A DNA stretch of 38,441 nucleotides, from positions 1-38,441 of the forward strand of contig NZ_BATB01000037.1 in the NCBI RefSeq assembly GCF_000466965.1. The letters run 5' to 3'. Shown piece by piece: positions 17,478-26,089 of the stretch (position 1 is its first letter; the number at the start of each line of letters is the position of its first letter). This DNA comes from Limimaricola cinnabarinus LL-001. Its GTDB lineage: Bacteria > Pseudomonadota > Alphaproteobacteria > Rhodobacterales > Rhodobacteraceae. Position numbers and translations under genes: made by a program. Below the pieces are notes generated by a model. It did no database searches. It had not been told where the DNA came from and worked only from the letters and a program-made list of their open reading frames with translations.

Positions 17478-18436
17478 ATGTGCCAGAACTGCGACTACAC
17501 CATTCACGGCGCGCAGCATCATTTCGGCTGGGACAATTCCATCGCCCCGGCCGAAAGGGTGGAGCCCGGCGCGCAGATCGCCTTTCACTGCATGGATTCC
17601 TCGGCGGGCCAACTCGGGCCCACGAGCACGGTCGAGGACGTCAAGACCCTCGACTTCGGCAAGATCAACCCGGTCTCGGGGCCGATCTTCGTCGAAGGCG
17701 CGGAGCCCGGCGACGCGCTCAAGATCACCATCGACAGCTTCGCCCCGCGCGAGGAGAGCGGCTCGGCCTGGGGCTGGACCGCCAACATACCGGGCTTTGG
17801 CCTCTTGGCGGATCAGTTCACCGACCCGGCACTGACGGTCTGGAAGTATGACGCGAAGACGCTGGAACCGGCACTTTTCGGCGAACATGGCCGGGTGCCG
17901 CTCAAGCCGTTTTGCGGCACCATCGGCAATGCGCTGGCCGAGAATGGCCTGCATTCGATCGTGCCGCCGCGCCGGGTCGCGGCAATCTCGACATTCGCGA
18001 CCTCGCCGCCGGAACGGTGCTCTACCTGCCGGTCGAGGTGGCGGGGGCGCTGTTCTCGGTCGGTGACACCCATGCCGCGCAGGGCGATGGCGAGGTCTGC
18101 GGCACCGCGATCGAAAGTCCGATGGACGCGGTGCTCACCATCGATCTGGTGAAGGACGCAAACCTCAAATTCCCGCGCTTCACCACGGCGGGGCCGGTGA
18201 CACGGCATCTCGACGTCAAGGGTTACGAGGTGACGACCGGCATCGGGCCGGACCTGATGTCGGCCTCGCGCGACGCGGTGGCGGGGATGGTCGATCACCT
18301 TTGCGCCACGCGGCAGATGGCGGCGGTCGACGCCTACATGCTGGTCTCGACCTGCGGCGATCTGCGGATCTCCGAGATCGTCGATCAGCCGAACTGGGTG
18401 GTCAGCTTCTACTTCCCGCGCTGCGTGTTCGAATGA
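17478..18436 (+). pseudogene. Acetamidase/formamidase family amidohydrolase, frameshifted
   Basis: The FmdA/AmdA family hydrolyses formamide or acetamide to ammonia and the acid in the cytoplasm. Landmarks are HFGWDNSIAPAERVEPGAQI, GPIFVEGAEPGDALKITI, PLKPFCGTIGNALAE, then in the second frame GNLDIRDLAAGTVLYLPVEV and GALFSVGDTHAAQGDGEVCG, in which the GD.H.AQGDGE segment contributes metal-ligand residues. The frame breaks at about 17979 (VPPRRVG/GNLD); one restored G gives 319 residues, the length of the short form of the family. It starts one base after the binding protein stop and overlaps the ATPase gene by ATGA. It replaces the nitrilase-type AmiE found with AmiC/AmiR in Pseudomonas. Confidence 0.88.
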
Positions 18437-20214
18437 ACGCGGCTGTCACGACATTGTCCGGGGCCGAACAGGTCCCGGACGCACTGCCGGTGCTTTCGGT
18501 CGAGGGGTTGGAGGTTTCCGTGCGGACCGAAGAAGGGCCGCGTGTGCTGGTGGAAGACTTGTCCTTCGATCTTGCGCGCGGCGAGACGCTGGCCATCGCG
18601 GGCGAAAGCGGGTCGGGCAAATCGCTCACCTCGCTGGCGATCATGGGGCTGCTGCCGCCACCGGCCGTGCATGTCTCGGGCGGGGCGATCCGGCTCGGAG
18701 AGACCGACCTGCTGCGCCTGCCAGAGCGGCGAATGCGCATGCTGCGCGGCGCGCGGATCGCGATGATCTTCCAAGAGCCGATGACCTCGCTCAACCCGGT
18801 GCTGACCATCGGCCGCCAGCTTACCGAGGCGATCGAGGCGCATGAAAGCCTGTCGCGCAGCGAAGCGCGCGCCCGCGCCATCGAAGCGTTACGCGCGGTC
18901 CGCATGTCGCAGCCCGAAGCGCGGTTGAAGCAGTATCCGCACGAGCTGTCGGGCGGCATGCGGCAGCGGGTGATGATCGCCATGGCGATCGCGCTGCGCC
19001 CCGACGTGCTCATCGCCGACGAGCCGACCACAGCACTCGACGTGACGGTGCAGCGCGAGGTGCTGGAACTCTTGCGCGATCTGCAGCGCGATCTCGGCAC
19101 CGCCGTCATCCTGATCACCCACGACATGGGCGTGGTGGCCGAGATGGCCGATCGCGTCGTCGTCATGCAGTCGGGTCGCATGGTCGAGCAGGGCCCGGTG
19201 CGCGAGATATTCGCGGCCCCGAAACAGCCCTACACGCGCGCGCTTCTGGCTGCGGTGCCGCGCATGGGGCGCGGCGAGGGGGCGGGGACCCCGAGCAGCG
19301 CCGAAGCAGTGGCGCGGGTCGAGGATCTGCGCGTGCGCTTCGACATTCGCGGCGGATTGCTCAACCGCGCGACGCACGCCGTCCACGCCGTGGCGGGGGT
19401 GAGTTTCGAGATCCGCGCAGGCGAGACCTTTTCGCTGGTCGGTGAGAGCGGCTGCGGCAAGTCGACCATCGCCAAGGCGCTGACCGGTCTGGTGCCCTTT
19501 GAGGGGCGGCTCGAAGTGGCGGGGCGCAGGCTCGAGAGCGGGCAGCGGCCCGACGCCGCCTTCCGGCGCGGCGTGCAGATGATCTTTCAGGACCCGATGG
19601 CCTCGCTCGATCCGCGGATGCGGGTTGGCGATCTGGTGGCCGAGCCGTTGCTGATCCACGGCATCGGCACCGCCCCCGAGCGGCGGGCAGAGGTCGAGGC
19701 CCTGTTCGAGCGGGTCGGACTGGAGCGCGAACAGATCGACCGTTACCCGCACGAGTTCTCGGGCGGGCAGCGGCAGCGGATCTGCATCGCCCGCGCGTTG
19801 GCGCTTCGCCCGAGATTGATCATCGCCGACGAGAGCGTCTCGGCGCTCGATGTGAGCGTGCAGGCGCGGGTGCTCGACCTGCTGCGGGCGCTGAAGACCG
19901 AATTCGGCATCGCCTATCTCTTCATCAGCCACGACATGGCGGTGGTCGAGAATGTCTCGGACCGGGTGGCGGTGATGCGGCTGGGGCAGATCGTCGAGAT
20001 GGGCACGCGCTCACAGCTCTTCGGCGATCCGCGCCACCCCTATACGCGCCAGCTTATCGCTGCCGTGCCGGTCCCCGATCCGGCCCGGGTCGTGCCGCCC
20101 TTCTCACGGCCGCAGGGCGAGGTGCCGAGCCCGGTCCTGCCGCGCGGCGCGATGCCCCGCCGCGAGGCGCTCCGCGATGTGGGCGATGGGCATCTGGTGG
20201 CGGCCGAGAGTTAG
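18433..20214 (+). CDS. Fused dual-domain ABC ATPase, DppD-DppF type
   Basis: One 593-residue polypeptide carries both ATPase domains of a peptide-type importer. Domain 1 has Walker A GESGSGKS, Q-loop FQEPMTSLNPV, signature LSGGMRQR, Walker B VLIADEPTTALD and H-loop ITHDMG. Domain 2 has Walker A GESGCGKS, FQDPMASLDPR, signature FSGGQRQR, Walker B LIIADESVSALD and ISHDMA. The C-terminal HPYTRQLIAAVPVPDP is the usual peptide-transporter tail. It starts inside the formamidase stop (ATGA), so it is cotranscribed and translationally coupled. It is the last gene of the operon and is followed by a hairpin. Confidence 0.93.
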   Translation: MNAAVTTLSGAEQVPDALPVLSVEGLEVSVRTEEGPRVLVEDLSFDLARGETLAIAGESGSGKSLTSLAIMGLLPPPAVHVSGGAIRLGETDLLRLPERRMRMLRGARIAMIFQEPMTSLNPVLTIGRQLTEAIEAHESLSRSEARARAIEALRAVRMSQPEARLKQYPHELSGGMRQRVMIAMAIALRPDVLIADEPTTALDVTVQREVLELLRDLQRDLGTAVILITHDMGVVAEMADRVVVMQSGRMVEQGPVREIFAAPKQPYTRALLAAVPRMGRGEGAGTPSSAEAVARVEDLRVRFDIRGGLLNRATHAVHAVAGVSFEIRAGETFSLVGESGCGKSTIAKALTGLVPFEGRLEVAGRRLESGQRPDAAFRRGVQMIFQDPMASLDPRMRVGDLVAEPLLIHGIGTAPERRAEVEALFERVGLEREQIDRYPHEFSGGQRQRICIARALALRPRLIIADESVSALDVSVQARVLDLLRALKTEFGIAYLFISHDMAVVENVSDRVAVMRLGQIVEMGTRSQLFGDPRHPYTRQLIAAVPVPDPARVVPPFSRPQGEVPSPVLPRGAMPRREALRDVGDGHLVAAES

Positions 20215-20312
20215 CGGGAGACAACGCCGTGCCGGAACAGGCATGGCCGCTCCCGGTGCCGTTGGCCTGCACGGGTTCCCGGACGGCGTATCCGTCAGGA
20301 TCGCAGGGGATG

Positions 20313-20334
20313 ACCGGGCGACGCGACGCCCGGT
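20313..20334. terminator. Hairpin between convergent genes
   Basis: ACCGGGCG (20313-20320) and CGCCCGGT (20327-20334) form a perfect 8-bp stem with a 6-base loop. It lies 98 bases after the ATPase stop and 13 before the end of the minus-strand oxidoreductase. Without a U-tract it may be a weak or Rho-assisted bidirectional terminator. Confidence 0.5.
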
Positions 20335-20347
20335 CCGCAGGTCGAAA

Positions 20348-21333
20348 TCAGACCTCGACAACCACCTTGCCGATCGCCTGACCGCTTTGCAGCCGGGCAT
20401 AGGCTTCGCCGATCTGGCTCAGGTCGAACCTCTGCTCGTCCAGCAGCGGCTTTACCGCACCGGCATCGATCAGCTTGGCGAGGTTTGCGAGTATCTCACC
20501 GTGAACCTCGCGCCGGACGTCATGCAGCATGGGCAGCAGCATGAAGACGATGTGCAGCGACAGCCCCTTGAAGTGGGCAGGAGACAGGTCGATTTCCGAC
20601 AGGGCGACCGTCGTGACCACATGGGCATTCAGTGCCGCCGCCGCGAAGGAGTTTGTCAGGTTGGCCCCGCCGACCGTGTCGAACACCGCGTCGAAACCGG
20701 CCCCGCCGGTGTGGGCCGCGACGTAGTCCTCGATCTTCTCGACCGCGAAATCGATGGGCCGGGCGTCGTAGCCTTCGATCACCGAAAGCTGGCTGTCGCC
20801 GGTGCCGGTCGCCGACACCTCGGCCCCGAGATGGTGGGCCAGTTGCACGGCGAGATGCCCCACACCGCCCGCGCCGCCTTGCACGAGCACCTTCTGCCCG
20901 GTGGCGACGCCCGCCCGGTGCAGCCCTTCCCAAGCCGTGATGCCCACCAGCGGCAAGGCGGCGGCCTCGCGCATCGAGAGGCTTTGGGCTTGTGCGCGAT
21001 CAGCCGGGCGTCGGCGGACATGAACTCCGCCAGTGCGCCCTGAAGATCGGCCAATCCGCCGGCACAGCCATAGACCTCGTCGCCCATGGCAAAACCGGTC
21101 ACGTCCTCACCGACCTCTTCGACGATACCGGCGAAATCCATGCCCAGCACGGCGGGCAGGTCGGGCGACAGGGGCAGGTCCTTGCCCATGGCCTTGATCA
21201 TCGTGTCGATCGTATTGACGCTCGTCGCCTTGACGCGGACGAGGACCTGGTCGGGCGCGGCCGCCGGACGCGGCATGTCGGCTTCCACGAAGGATGCTTC
21301 GGTGCCGTAGTCGTTCAGGGTCATGGCTTTCAT
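20348..21333 (-). pseudogene. NADP-dependent zinc-type alcohol dehydrogenase-like / quinone oxidoreductase, frameshifted
   Basis: The MDR-family oxidoreductase has an N-terminal GroES-like domain (LVRVKATSVNTIDTMIKAMG, AVLGMDFAGIVEEVGEDV) and a Rossmann domain with VLVQGGAGGVGHLAVQLAHH (GGxGGVG binds NADPH). Catalytic zinc ligands of true alcohol dehydrogenases are not evident, so a quinone-oxidoreductase-like reaction is more likely. ATG 21333 has AGGAGA upstream. The frame breaks at 20983-20985: the first part ends its homology at HKPK, and SLSMREAAALPLVG continues in another frame. One restored A gives 328 residues. It has its own upstream region, 548 bases away from the SDR gene. Confidence 0.85.
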
Positions 21334-21688
21334 CGGTCTCTCCTGCCGGGTGTTGCGTTGGACATGAGATACGGGAGCGTAGCCGGTAATATAATCCGGC
21401 ATGATCGGAGTTCAGTTTTCCGAAATGGACGATAATCGGCCGCCGGTAGGCCGATCCGTCTCATGGCACCGAACCTGCTTCGCTCTGAGGTTTTCGGGAC
21501 AACCGCTCCCTTGGCCACGAACGTCGCCTGTGCCCGATCAAGCCGATGGCCTGAGCCTTTCTTAGGTCGTGAGGTGAAAAGGCCCCCTTATGGGGGAGGG
21601 GAAGCCGTGACACGGACAGGCAACGAGAGGCTTTGGTCGGATCGCGACATGGTCGCGCGGCATGGGTTCGAAGTTCTGCCTCGAGTAG

Positions 21689-21720
21689 AAAAACGCCGAT
21701 CTCCGCAGAAGGTCGGCGTT
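21689..21720 (-). terminator. Rho-independent terminator, minus strand
   Basis: AACGCCGA (21692-21699) and TCGGCGTT (21713-21720) form an 8-bp stem. Read on the minus strand, the stem runs into five T's (21693-21689). It lies about 160 bases beyond the SDR stop and would end the ADH-LLM-SDR transcript. Confidence 0.55.
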
Positions 21721-21805
21721 CCAGAGATAGGTCTTGATACTGCACGTTCTGTGTCGAGACGGCTCCGCACGGCTGGCCCTTGGAACAACAGGCGTCGCGA
21801 CGACA

Positions 21806-21830
21806 GCCGATCCTGCCTACGAGGATCGGC
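21806..21830. terminator. 9-bp perfect hairpin downstream of the SDR gene
   Basis: GCCGATCCT (21806-21814) and AGGATCGGC (21822-21830) are exact inverse complements around a 7-base loop, 51 bases after the SDR stop. There is no U-tract, so it may stabilise or help to end the transcript. Confidence 0.45.
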
Positions 21831-21881
21831 TGGCTATGACGGATGTCGTTTCACACCGATTGCGATCGCTTGAACCGCTTC

Positions 21882-22670
21882 TCAGTTGGTGTCAGCGACA
21901 AGCTCGCGGATCGCCTCCATGATTGCGGCGACCTGGCCCTTGTCGCCCGCCGCCGGGTGGGGCTGTGCGAAGCGCCCGCTGTCATTGTCGAAATAGCGCC
22001 CCGACGCGTCTGCGAACTCGTCCGACAGCGCGGCCCGGCCCAAGATGTCGGCACCGATCGACAGGTCGTTGCCCGCCACGCCGAAGCCTTCCTTGACCAT
22101 CTTGGAGGCCAGCAAGGAGCCGGGGTTCACGGCGATGAAGGCCGGGCCGTCCGGATGGGCGCTGGCCATCTCCTGCGTCCAGATCGTGATGGCCAGCTTG
22201 CTCTGGGCATAGGCAGCCATGTGATCGAGCGCGTGCCTGCCACGCAGGGCCTCGACATCCACGGGTGCTTGGGCCGCCGAGGACAGGTTCACCACGCGGC
22301 CGTCTTTCGGAATGATCGGCAGCAGGCGCTGCGCCAACAGGTAAGGCGCAAGGGTGTTGACGACAAAGCGGGTATCGAGCCCCTCAGGCGTCCGGGCCTG
22401 GGGGGTCTTGAGGACGCCCGCGTTGTTGATCAGCACGTCGATGCGGTCGTGGCGGCTCTGGATTTCTTCGGCCAGAGCCCCGACCTCATCGAGGCGCGAC
22501 AGGTCGGCGCGGAACCTCTCGGGCGTGCCACCCACCTCCTTGGCCGCGGCCTCCAGCTTTTCGGCGCTGCGCCCGTGAAGCAGGACGGTATGGCCCTGCG
22601 CGGCCAGCGTCTTCGCGGTCAGCAGGCCGATGCCGTCGGTCGCGCCGGTGATCAGGATCGTCTTGGGCAT
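21882..22670 (-). CDS. Short-chain dehydrogenase/reductase
   Basis: This classical SDR has 262 residues. The nucleotide-binding motif is TGATDGIG (8-15), followed by LINNAGVL, and the catalytic segment has VVNLSSAAQ with Ser and YAQSK with Tyr and Lys. The reaction is NAD(P)-dependent oxidation or reduction of an alcohol/carbonyl pair of unknown substrate; the sequence also resembles the retinol-dehydrogenase-like SDR group. It starts 10 bases after the LLM flavoprotein stop, so it is the last gene of a three-gene redox operon. Confidence 0.92.
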   Translation of the reverse strand: MPKTILITGATDGIGLLTAKTLAAQGHTVLLHGRSAEKLEAAAKEVGGTPERFRADLSRLDEVGALAEEIQSRHDRIDVLINNAGVLKTPQARTPEGLDTRFVVNTLAPYLLAQRLLPIIPKDGRVVNLSSAAQAPVDVEALRGRHALDHMAAYAQSKLAITIWTQEMASAHPDGPAFIAVNPGSLLASKMVKEGFGVAGNDLSIGADILGRAALSDEFADASGRYFDNDSGRFAQPHPAAGDKGQVAAIMEAIRELVADTN

Positions 22671-22680
22671 TGGTGTCTCC

Positions 22681-23648
22681 TCAGCTGTGAAACTCGGGCA
22701 GAATCTTGTCCGCCAGCCGCCGCATGGTGTCCTCGATGTCCGCGCCGTTGAACCGCAGGTTCAGGGCAACATGGTTGATGCCGAGATCGCGGACCTCGGT
22801 CAGGTAGCGCCGCAGGTGGTCCGTGCCCGACCGAAAGCCGAGATGGATCGGTCGGGGTGCCGCATCCGCCTGCGCGACGAGATCGATGTAAAGCGATTGC
22901 ATCACCGGCTTGTCGGGCAGACCGGCTTCGGCGATCCGGCGGCGATACTCGCCGACCACGCGGCCCTGCGTCGCCGCATCGCGCGGATAGGTCATCCAGC
23001 CATCGCCGTTCCGCGCGACCCAGTCGGGAGATTGTTGGCTGCCGCCCGTGATCAGAAGCGGCAGGCGGCCGCTTGCGGGCTTGGGCAACATGTCGATCCC
23101 GCCCGACAGCGTTCCGTGGGCGGTCTGGCGGCGCGGGTAGTCCTCGGCCATGGCCCGGATGTAGTCCACGCTGTCGCGGAACCGCTCGCCGCGTTCCTCG
23201 AAGCCCATGTTCAGGGCGGGATATTCGTCGGGCCGGTCGCCAGAGGCGACACCGAGCAGAAGCCGCCCGCCCGAGAGCACATCCGCCGAAGCGGCGGCTT
23301 GGCCACATGGGCCGGGTGGCGCAATGGCAGGACGATGCTGGCCACGCCGAGTGCGATGTCCCGCGTCGAGGCCGCCAGCGCCCCAAGGTAGACGAAGGGA
23401 TCGAAGAGCTGTCCGGCATCGCCGAAGGAAGGCACGTTGAACGGCACGTCCCGCAGCCACAGCGCCGAAAAGCCGAGGCTGTCGGCCAGCCGCGCGCGCT
23501 CGATGTGACGGGCCATGTCGGGCACGGCAGCATTCGGATAGGCTTCGAGCGGAACGACCAGCCCGATGCTCATCCGTCCCGGCCTGAAGACGGAATTGTA
23601 GGCGCGGTTCAATCTCGGGAAGGCCGCCTGTCCGGTCTCGTCCAACAT
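22681..23648 (-). pseudogene. LLM-class flavin-dependent oxidoreductase, frameshifted
   Basis: The luciferase-like monooxygenase family uses reduced FMN or F420. Visible are ARHIERARLADSLGFSALWL, LGVASIVLPLRHPAHVAKAA (after repair), ADVLSGGRLLLGVASGDRP, and LLITGGSQQSPDWVARNGDG. The frame breaks at about 23298 just after HPAHVAK, a highly conserved position; one restored base gives 322 residues. ATG 23648 has AGGAGA upstream. It lies 24 bases after the zinc-type ADH-like gene and 10 before the SDR. The substrate is unknown. Confidence 0.87.
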
Positions 23649-23672
23649 CTTCGATCTCCTGTCAGAACTGCC

Positions 23673-24668
23673 TCAGAACCCGTCCAGAACCTGCTTGCCG
23701 ATCACCCGGCCGCTTTCCTGTCGCAGATGCGCGGCGCGCAGGGCCTCGACGCTCAGCCGACCCACTCGTTCGGTGACGGTGGACCGCAATTTGCCCGCGT
23801 CGATCATCTCGGAAACCCGGTTCAGCAGCTCCCGCTGGGCGCCGATGTCCTCCGTCCCGAACATCGAGCGGGTGAACATGAACTCCCAGTGGATGCTCAG
23901 TGCCTTGGGCTTCGCGGGCTTGATGTCCAGCGTCTCGGGGTCGTCGATCAGCGCGATCTGACCGCGTGGCGCGATCAGGTCGATGATTGCGGGCCAGTGC
24001 TGATCCGTCGCGGTCAGCGCGGCGACATATCCGGGCGTCAGGCCCAGCTCGGCCACCTGCGCCGCGAGATCGCCGCGATGATCCACCACGTGATCGGCCC
24101 CCATCTTGCGCACCCAATCCTGCGTCTCGGGGCGCGAGGCGGTCGCAATCACAGTGAGACCGGTCAGTGCCTTGGCCAGCTGGATCAGGATCGACCCCAC
24201 GCCACCGGCCCCGCCGATGACGAGCAGGGTCTGGCCTGTGCCGCCCCCTTCGGTCAGGCGGAAGGACTCGAACAGCATCTCCCACGCCGTGATCGTGGTC
24301 AGCGGCAGGCCAGAGGCTTCGGCGAAATCGAGGCTGGCGGGCTTGCGCCCGACGATCCGTTCATCGACCGCGTGAAGCGCTGCATTCGTGCCAGCGCGTG
24401 TGACGTCACCGGCATAGAAGACCTCGTCACCCACCTCGTAGCCCGTGACTTCGTCACCGATTTCCACCACGACCCCCGCCGCATCGAAGCCCAAAATCCG
24501 CGCGCCGCCTTCGGGCTGCACCGCCGCGCGCAGCTTGACGTCCACCGGGTTGACCGAGACGCCCCTGACCTCGATCAGCAGGTCGCGCGGGCGAAGCTCG
24601 GGCCGGTCCGCCTCGATGATTTCCAAATTGTCAGCCGCGCCTGCCGCGCGGTAGCCGATTGCCTTCAT
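23673..24668 (-). CDS. Zinc-binding alcohol dehydrogenase family protein (MDR superfamily)
   Basis: The intact 331-residue MDR oxidoreductase begins [20 protein letters not shown]. It has a GroES-like region ([39 protein letters not shown]) and a Rossmann segment [20 protein letters not shown]. Cys and His zinc ligands of classic ADHs are absent, as in the zinc-type ADH-like/quinone reductase subgroup. GAGGACATGACGG precedes the start. It is the first gene of the ADH-LLM-SDR operon, and the 267-base region upstream should hold the promoter. Confidence 0.9.
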   Translation of the reverse strand: MKAIGYRAAGAADNLEIIEADRPELRPRDLLIEVRGVSVNPVDVKLRAAVQPEGGARILGFDAAGVVVEIGDEVTGYEVGDEVFYAGDVTRAGTNAALHAVDERIVGRKPASLDFAEASGLPLTTITAWEMLFESFRLTEGGGTGQTLLVIGGAGGVGSILIQLAKALTGLTVIATASRPETQDWVRKMGADHVVDHRGDLAAQVAELGLTPGYVAALTATDQHWPAIIDLIAPRGQIALIDDPETLDIKPAKPKALSIHWEFMFTRSMFGTEDIGAQRELLNRVSEMIDAGKLRSTVTERVGRLSVEALRAAHLRQESGRVIGKQVLDGF

Positions 24669-24935
24669 CCGTCATGTCCTCGAAAGGGTTATCCCGTTGC
24701 CGCCTAAAGTATCTCCTGCGTAGTATTGGAAAACCGGCTGTTTTCGGATTTGATTATTCGGGCTTGGGATATAATGGGCGGGATATCTGCCCCGCGCCTC
24801 TACATGGGCGGTCGAACGGCTCGGAGGTCCCACCTTGTGCCCAATCGGTAGTCCTGAGCGCGGCACCCCGAGAGACGTAATCGGTCAGCCAACCTTCTTC
24901 CGAAAGCGACCGTCATCCGCCCTTTCGCCGCAGGC

Positions 24936-25853
24936 TCATGCCGACGCCGGGGCCCGCTTGGTGAGGCCCAGCCTTTCGCGCACGGCCGCCGGACCCATCA
25001 CCTTGGCACCCATGTTCTCCACGATCGTCACCGCCCGCTCGACCAGCTGCGCGTTGGTGGCCAGCACGCCCTTGTCGAGAAACAGGTTGTCCTCCAGACC
25101 GACGCGCACGTTGCCTCCCGCCAGTATCGCCGCCGCAGCATAGGGCATCTGGTCGCGGCCCAGGGAAAAGGCCGACCAGATCCAATCGTCGGGGATGTTG
25201 TTGACCATGGCCATCAGCGTGTTGAGGTCGTTGGGCGCGCCCCAGGGCACACCCATGCACAGCTGCACCAGCGCCGGGCTGGCCAGGGTGCCTTCCTTGA
25301 CCAGCTCCTTGGCGAACCACAGGTGGCCGGTGTCGAAGGCCTCGATCTCCGACTTGATCCCAAGCTCGGTCATCATCGCGCCCATCGCGCGAAGCATGCC
25401 CGGCGTGTTGGTCATGACGTAATCCGCCTCCGCGAAATTCATCGTGCCGCAATCGAGCGTGCAGATCTCGGGCAGGCAGTCGCGGATATGCGCCATGCGC
25501 TCCGTCGCGCCGATCATGTCGGTTCCGGCGGCCTTCACCGGAAGGGGCGCCTCGGGCGAGCCGAACACCATGTCGCCGCCCATGCCCGCCGTCAGGTTGA
25601 GCACGACGTCGACCTCGGCGTCGCGGATGCGCTCCGTCACCTCGCGGTAGAGCTCGACCCGCCGCGACGGCGCGCCGGTGTCGGGATCGCGCACATGGCA
25701 ATGGACGATGGCCGCGCCGGCCCGCGCCGCGTCGATGGCGCTGTCGGCGATCTGCCGGGGCGAGCGTGGCACGTGCGGGCTGCGATCCTGCGTGCCGCCC
25801 GAGCCGGTCACGGCGCAGGTGATGAAGACGTTTCGGTTCATGGCCAGCGGCAT
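24936..25853 (-). CDS. 3-keto-5-aminohexanoate cleavage enzyme family protein (BKACE)
   Basis: BKACE enzymes are zinc-dependent and condense a beta-keto acid with acetyl-CoA to give acetoacetate and a new CoA ester; many substrates are known. The 305-residue protein has the motifs AGAAIVHCHVRDP (His-x-His zinc ligands), NLTAGMGG, TLDCGTMNF, and PEIEAFDTGHL-like EIEAFDTGHLWFAKEL. ATG 25853 is preceded by GGAGG about 15 bases upstream; MNRNVFITCAVTG starting at 25841 is an alternative start. Its neighbour on the same strand is the COG4091-like dehydrogenase, 236 bases upstream. The physiological keto acid cannot be told from sequence. Confidence 0.9.
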   Translation of the reverse strand: MPLAMNRNVFITCAVTGSGGTQDRSPHVPRSPRQIADSAIDAARAGAAIVHCHVRDPDTGAPSRRVELYREVTERIRDAEVDVVLNLTAGMGGDMVFGSPEAPLPVKAAGTDMIGATERMAHIRDCLPEICTLDCGTMNFAEADYVMTNTPGMLRAMGAMMTELGIKSEIEAFDTGHLWFAKELVKEGTLASPALVQLCMGVPWGAPNDLNTLMAMVNNIPDDWIWSAFSLGRDQMPYAAAAILAGGNVRVGLEDNLFLDKGVLATNAQLVERAVTIVENMGAKVMGPAAVRERLGLTKRAPASA

Positions 25854-26089
25854 CGTCTATTTCCCCCTCCAGACGGGGTCGCGTTTCTCGACCACCGCCA
25901 TGCGTATGTCCTACCACTTATGACCGGATCGGGCCGGTGCAGATCTGCTTCTCCGGGGCCGGTTCCTTCATGGCGGGCCGACTTCAGGCTGTGCTGGATT
26001 GCTGAGCCGCCCGCCAATGCCTCCAGTCCTGGAAACAGGCAAAAGCCTGCCTGCCAGAGGTCACCGGACGTCTTTCGGATACGACGATC

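Larger units (their letters stand above)
21334..21881. other. Intergenic region with several hairpins, no supported gene
   Basis: This 548-base gap separates the SDR gene end from the oxidoreductase start, both on the minus strand. It holds two strong hairpins (listed separately), a near-symmetric AT-centred element GCCGGTAATATAATCCGGC at 21382-21400 that could be an operator 48 bases upstream of the oxidoreductase, and a CCCCC-TTAT-GGGGG hairpin near 21583-21596. Reading frames inside show no protein-like character. Confidence 0.45.

Noticed and set aside
18889-19932. Minus-strand open frame of 347 codons
   Set aside because: It is antisense to the fused ABC ATPase, whose motifs are all intact; the composition is that of a shadow frame.
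21660-21685. GGTTCGAA resembling a tRNA T-loop
   Set aside because: The flanking bases do not form a T-stem, and no acceptor, D or anticodon arms can be drawn.
23073-24707. Plus-strand open frame of 544 codons
   Set aside because: It lies antisense to the LLM and ADH-like genes, is rich in Arg, Gly and Asp, shows no domain, and is explained by high GC content on the opposite strand.
26036-26049. CAGGC-AAAA-GCCTG hairpin after the SAF-domain dehydrogenase gene
   Set aside because: Only five base pairs and no U-tract directly after it; too weak to call a terminator.
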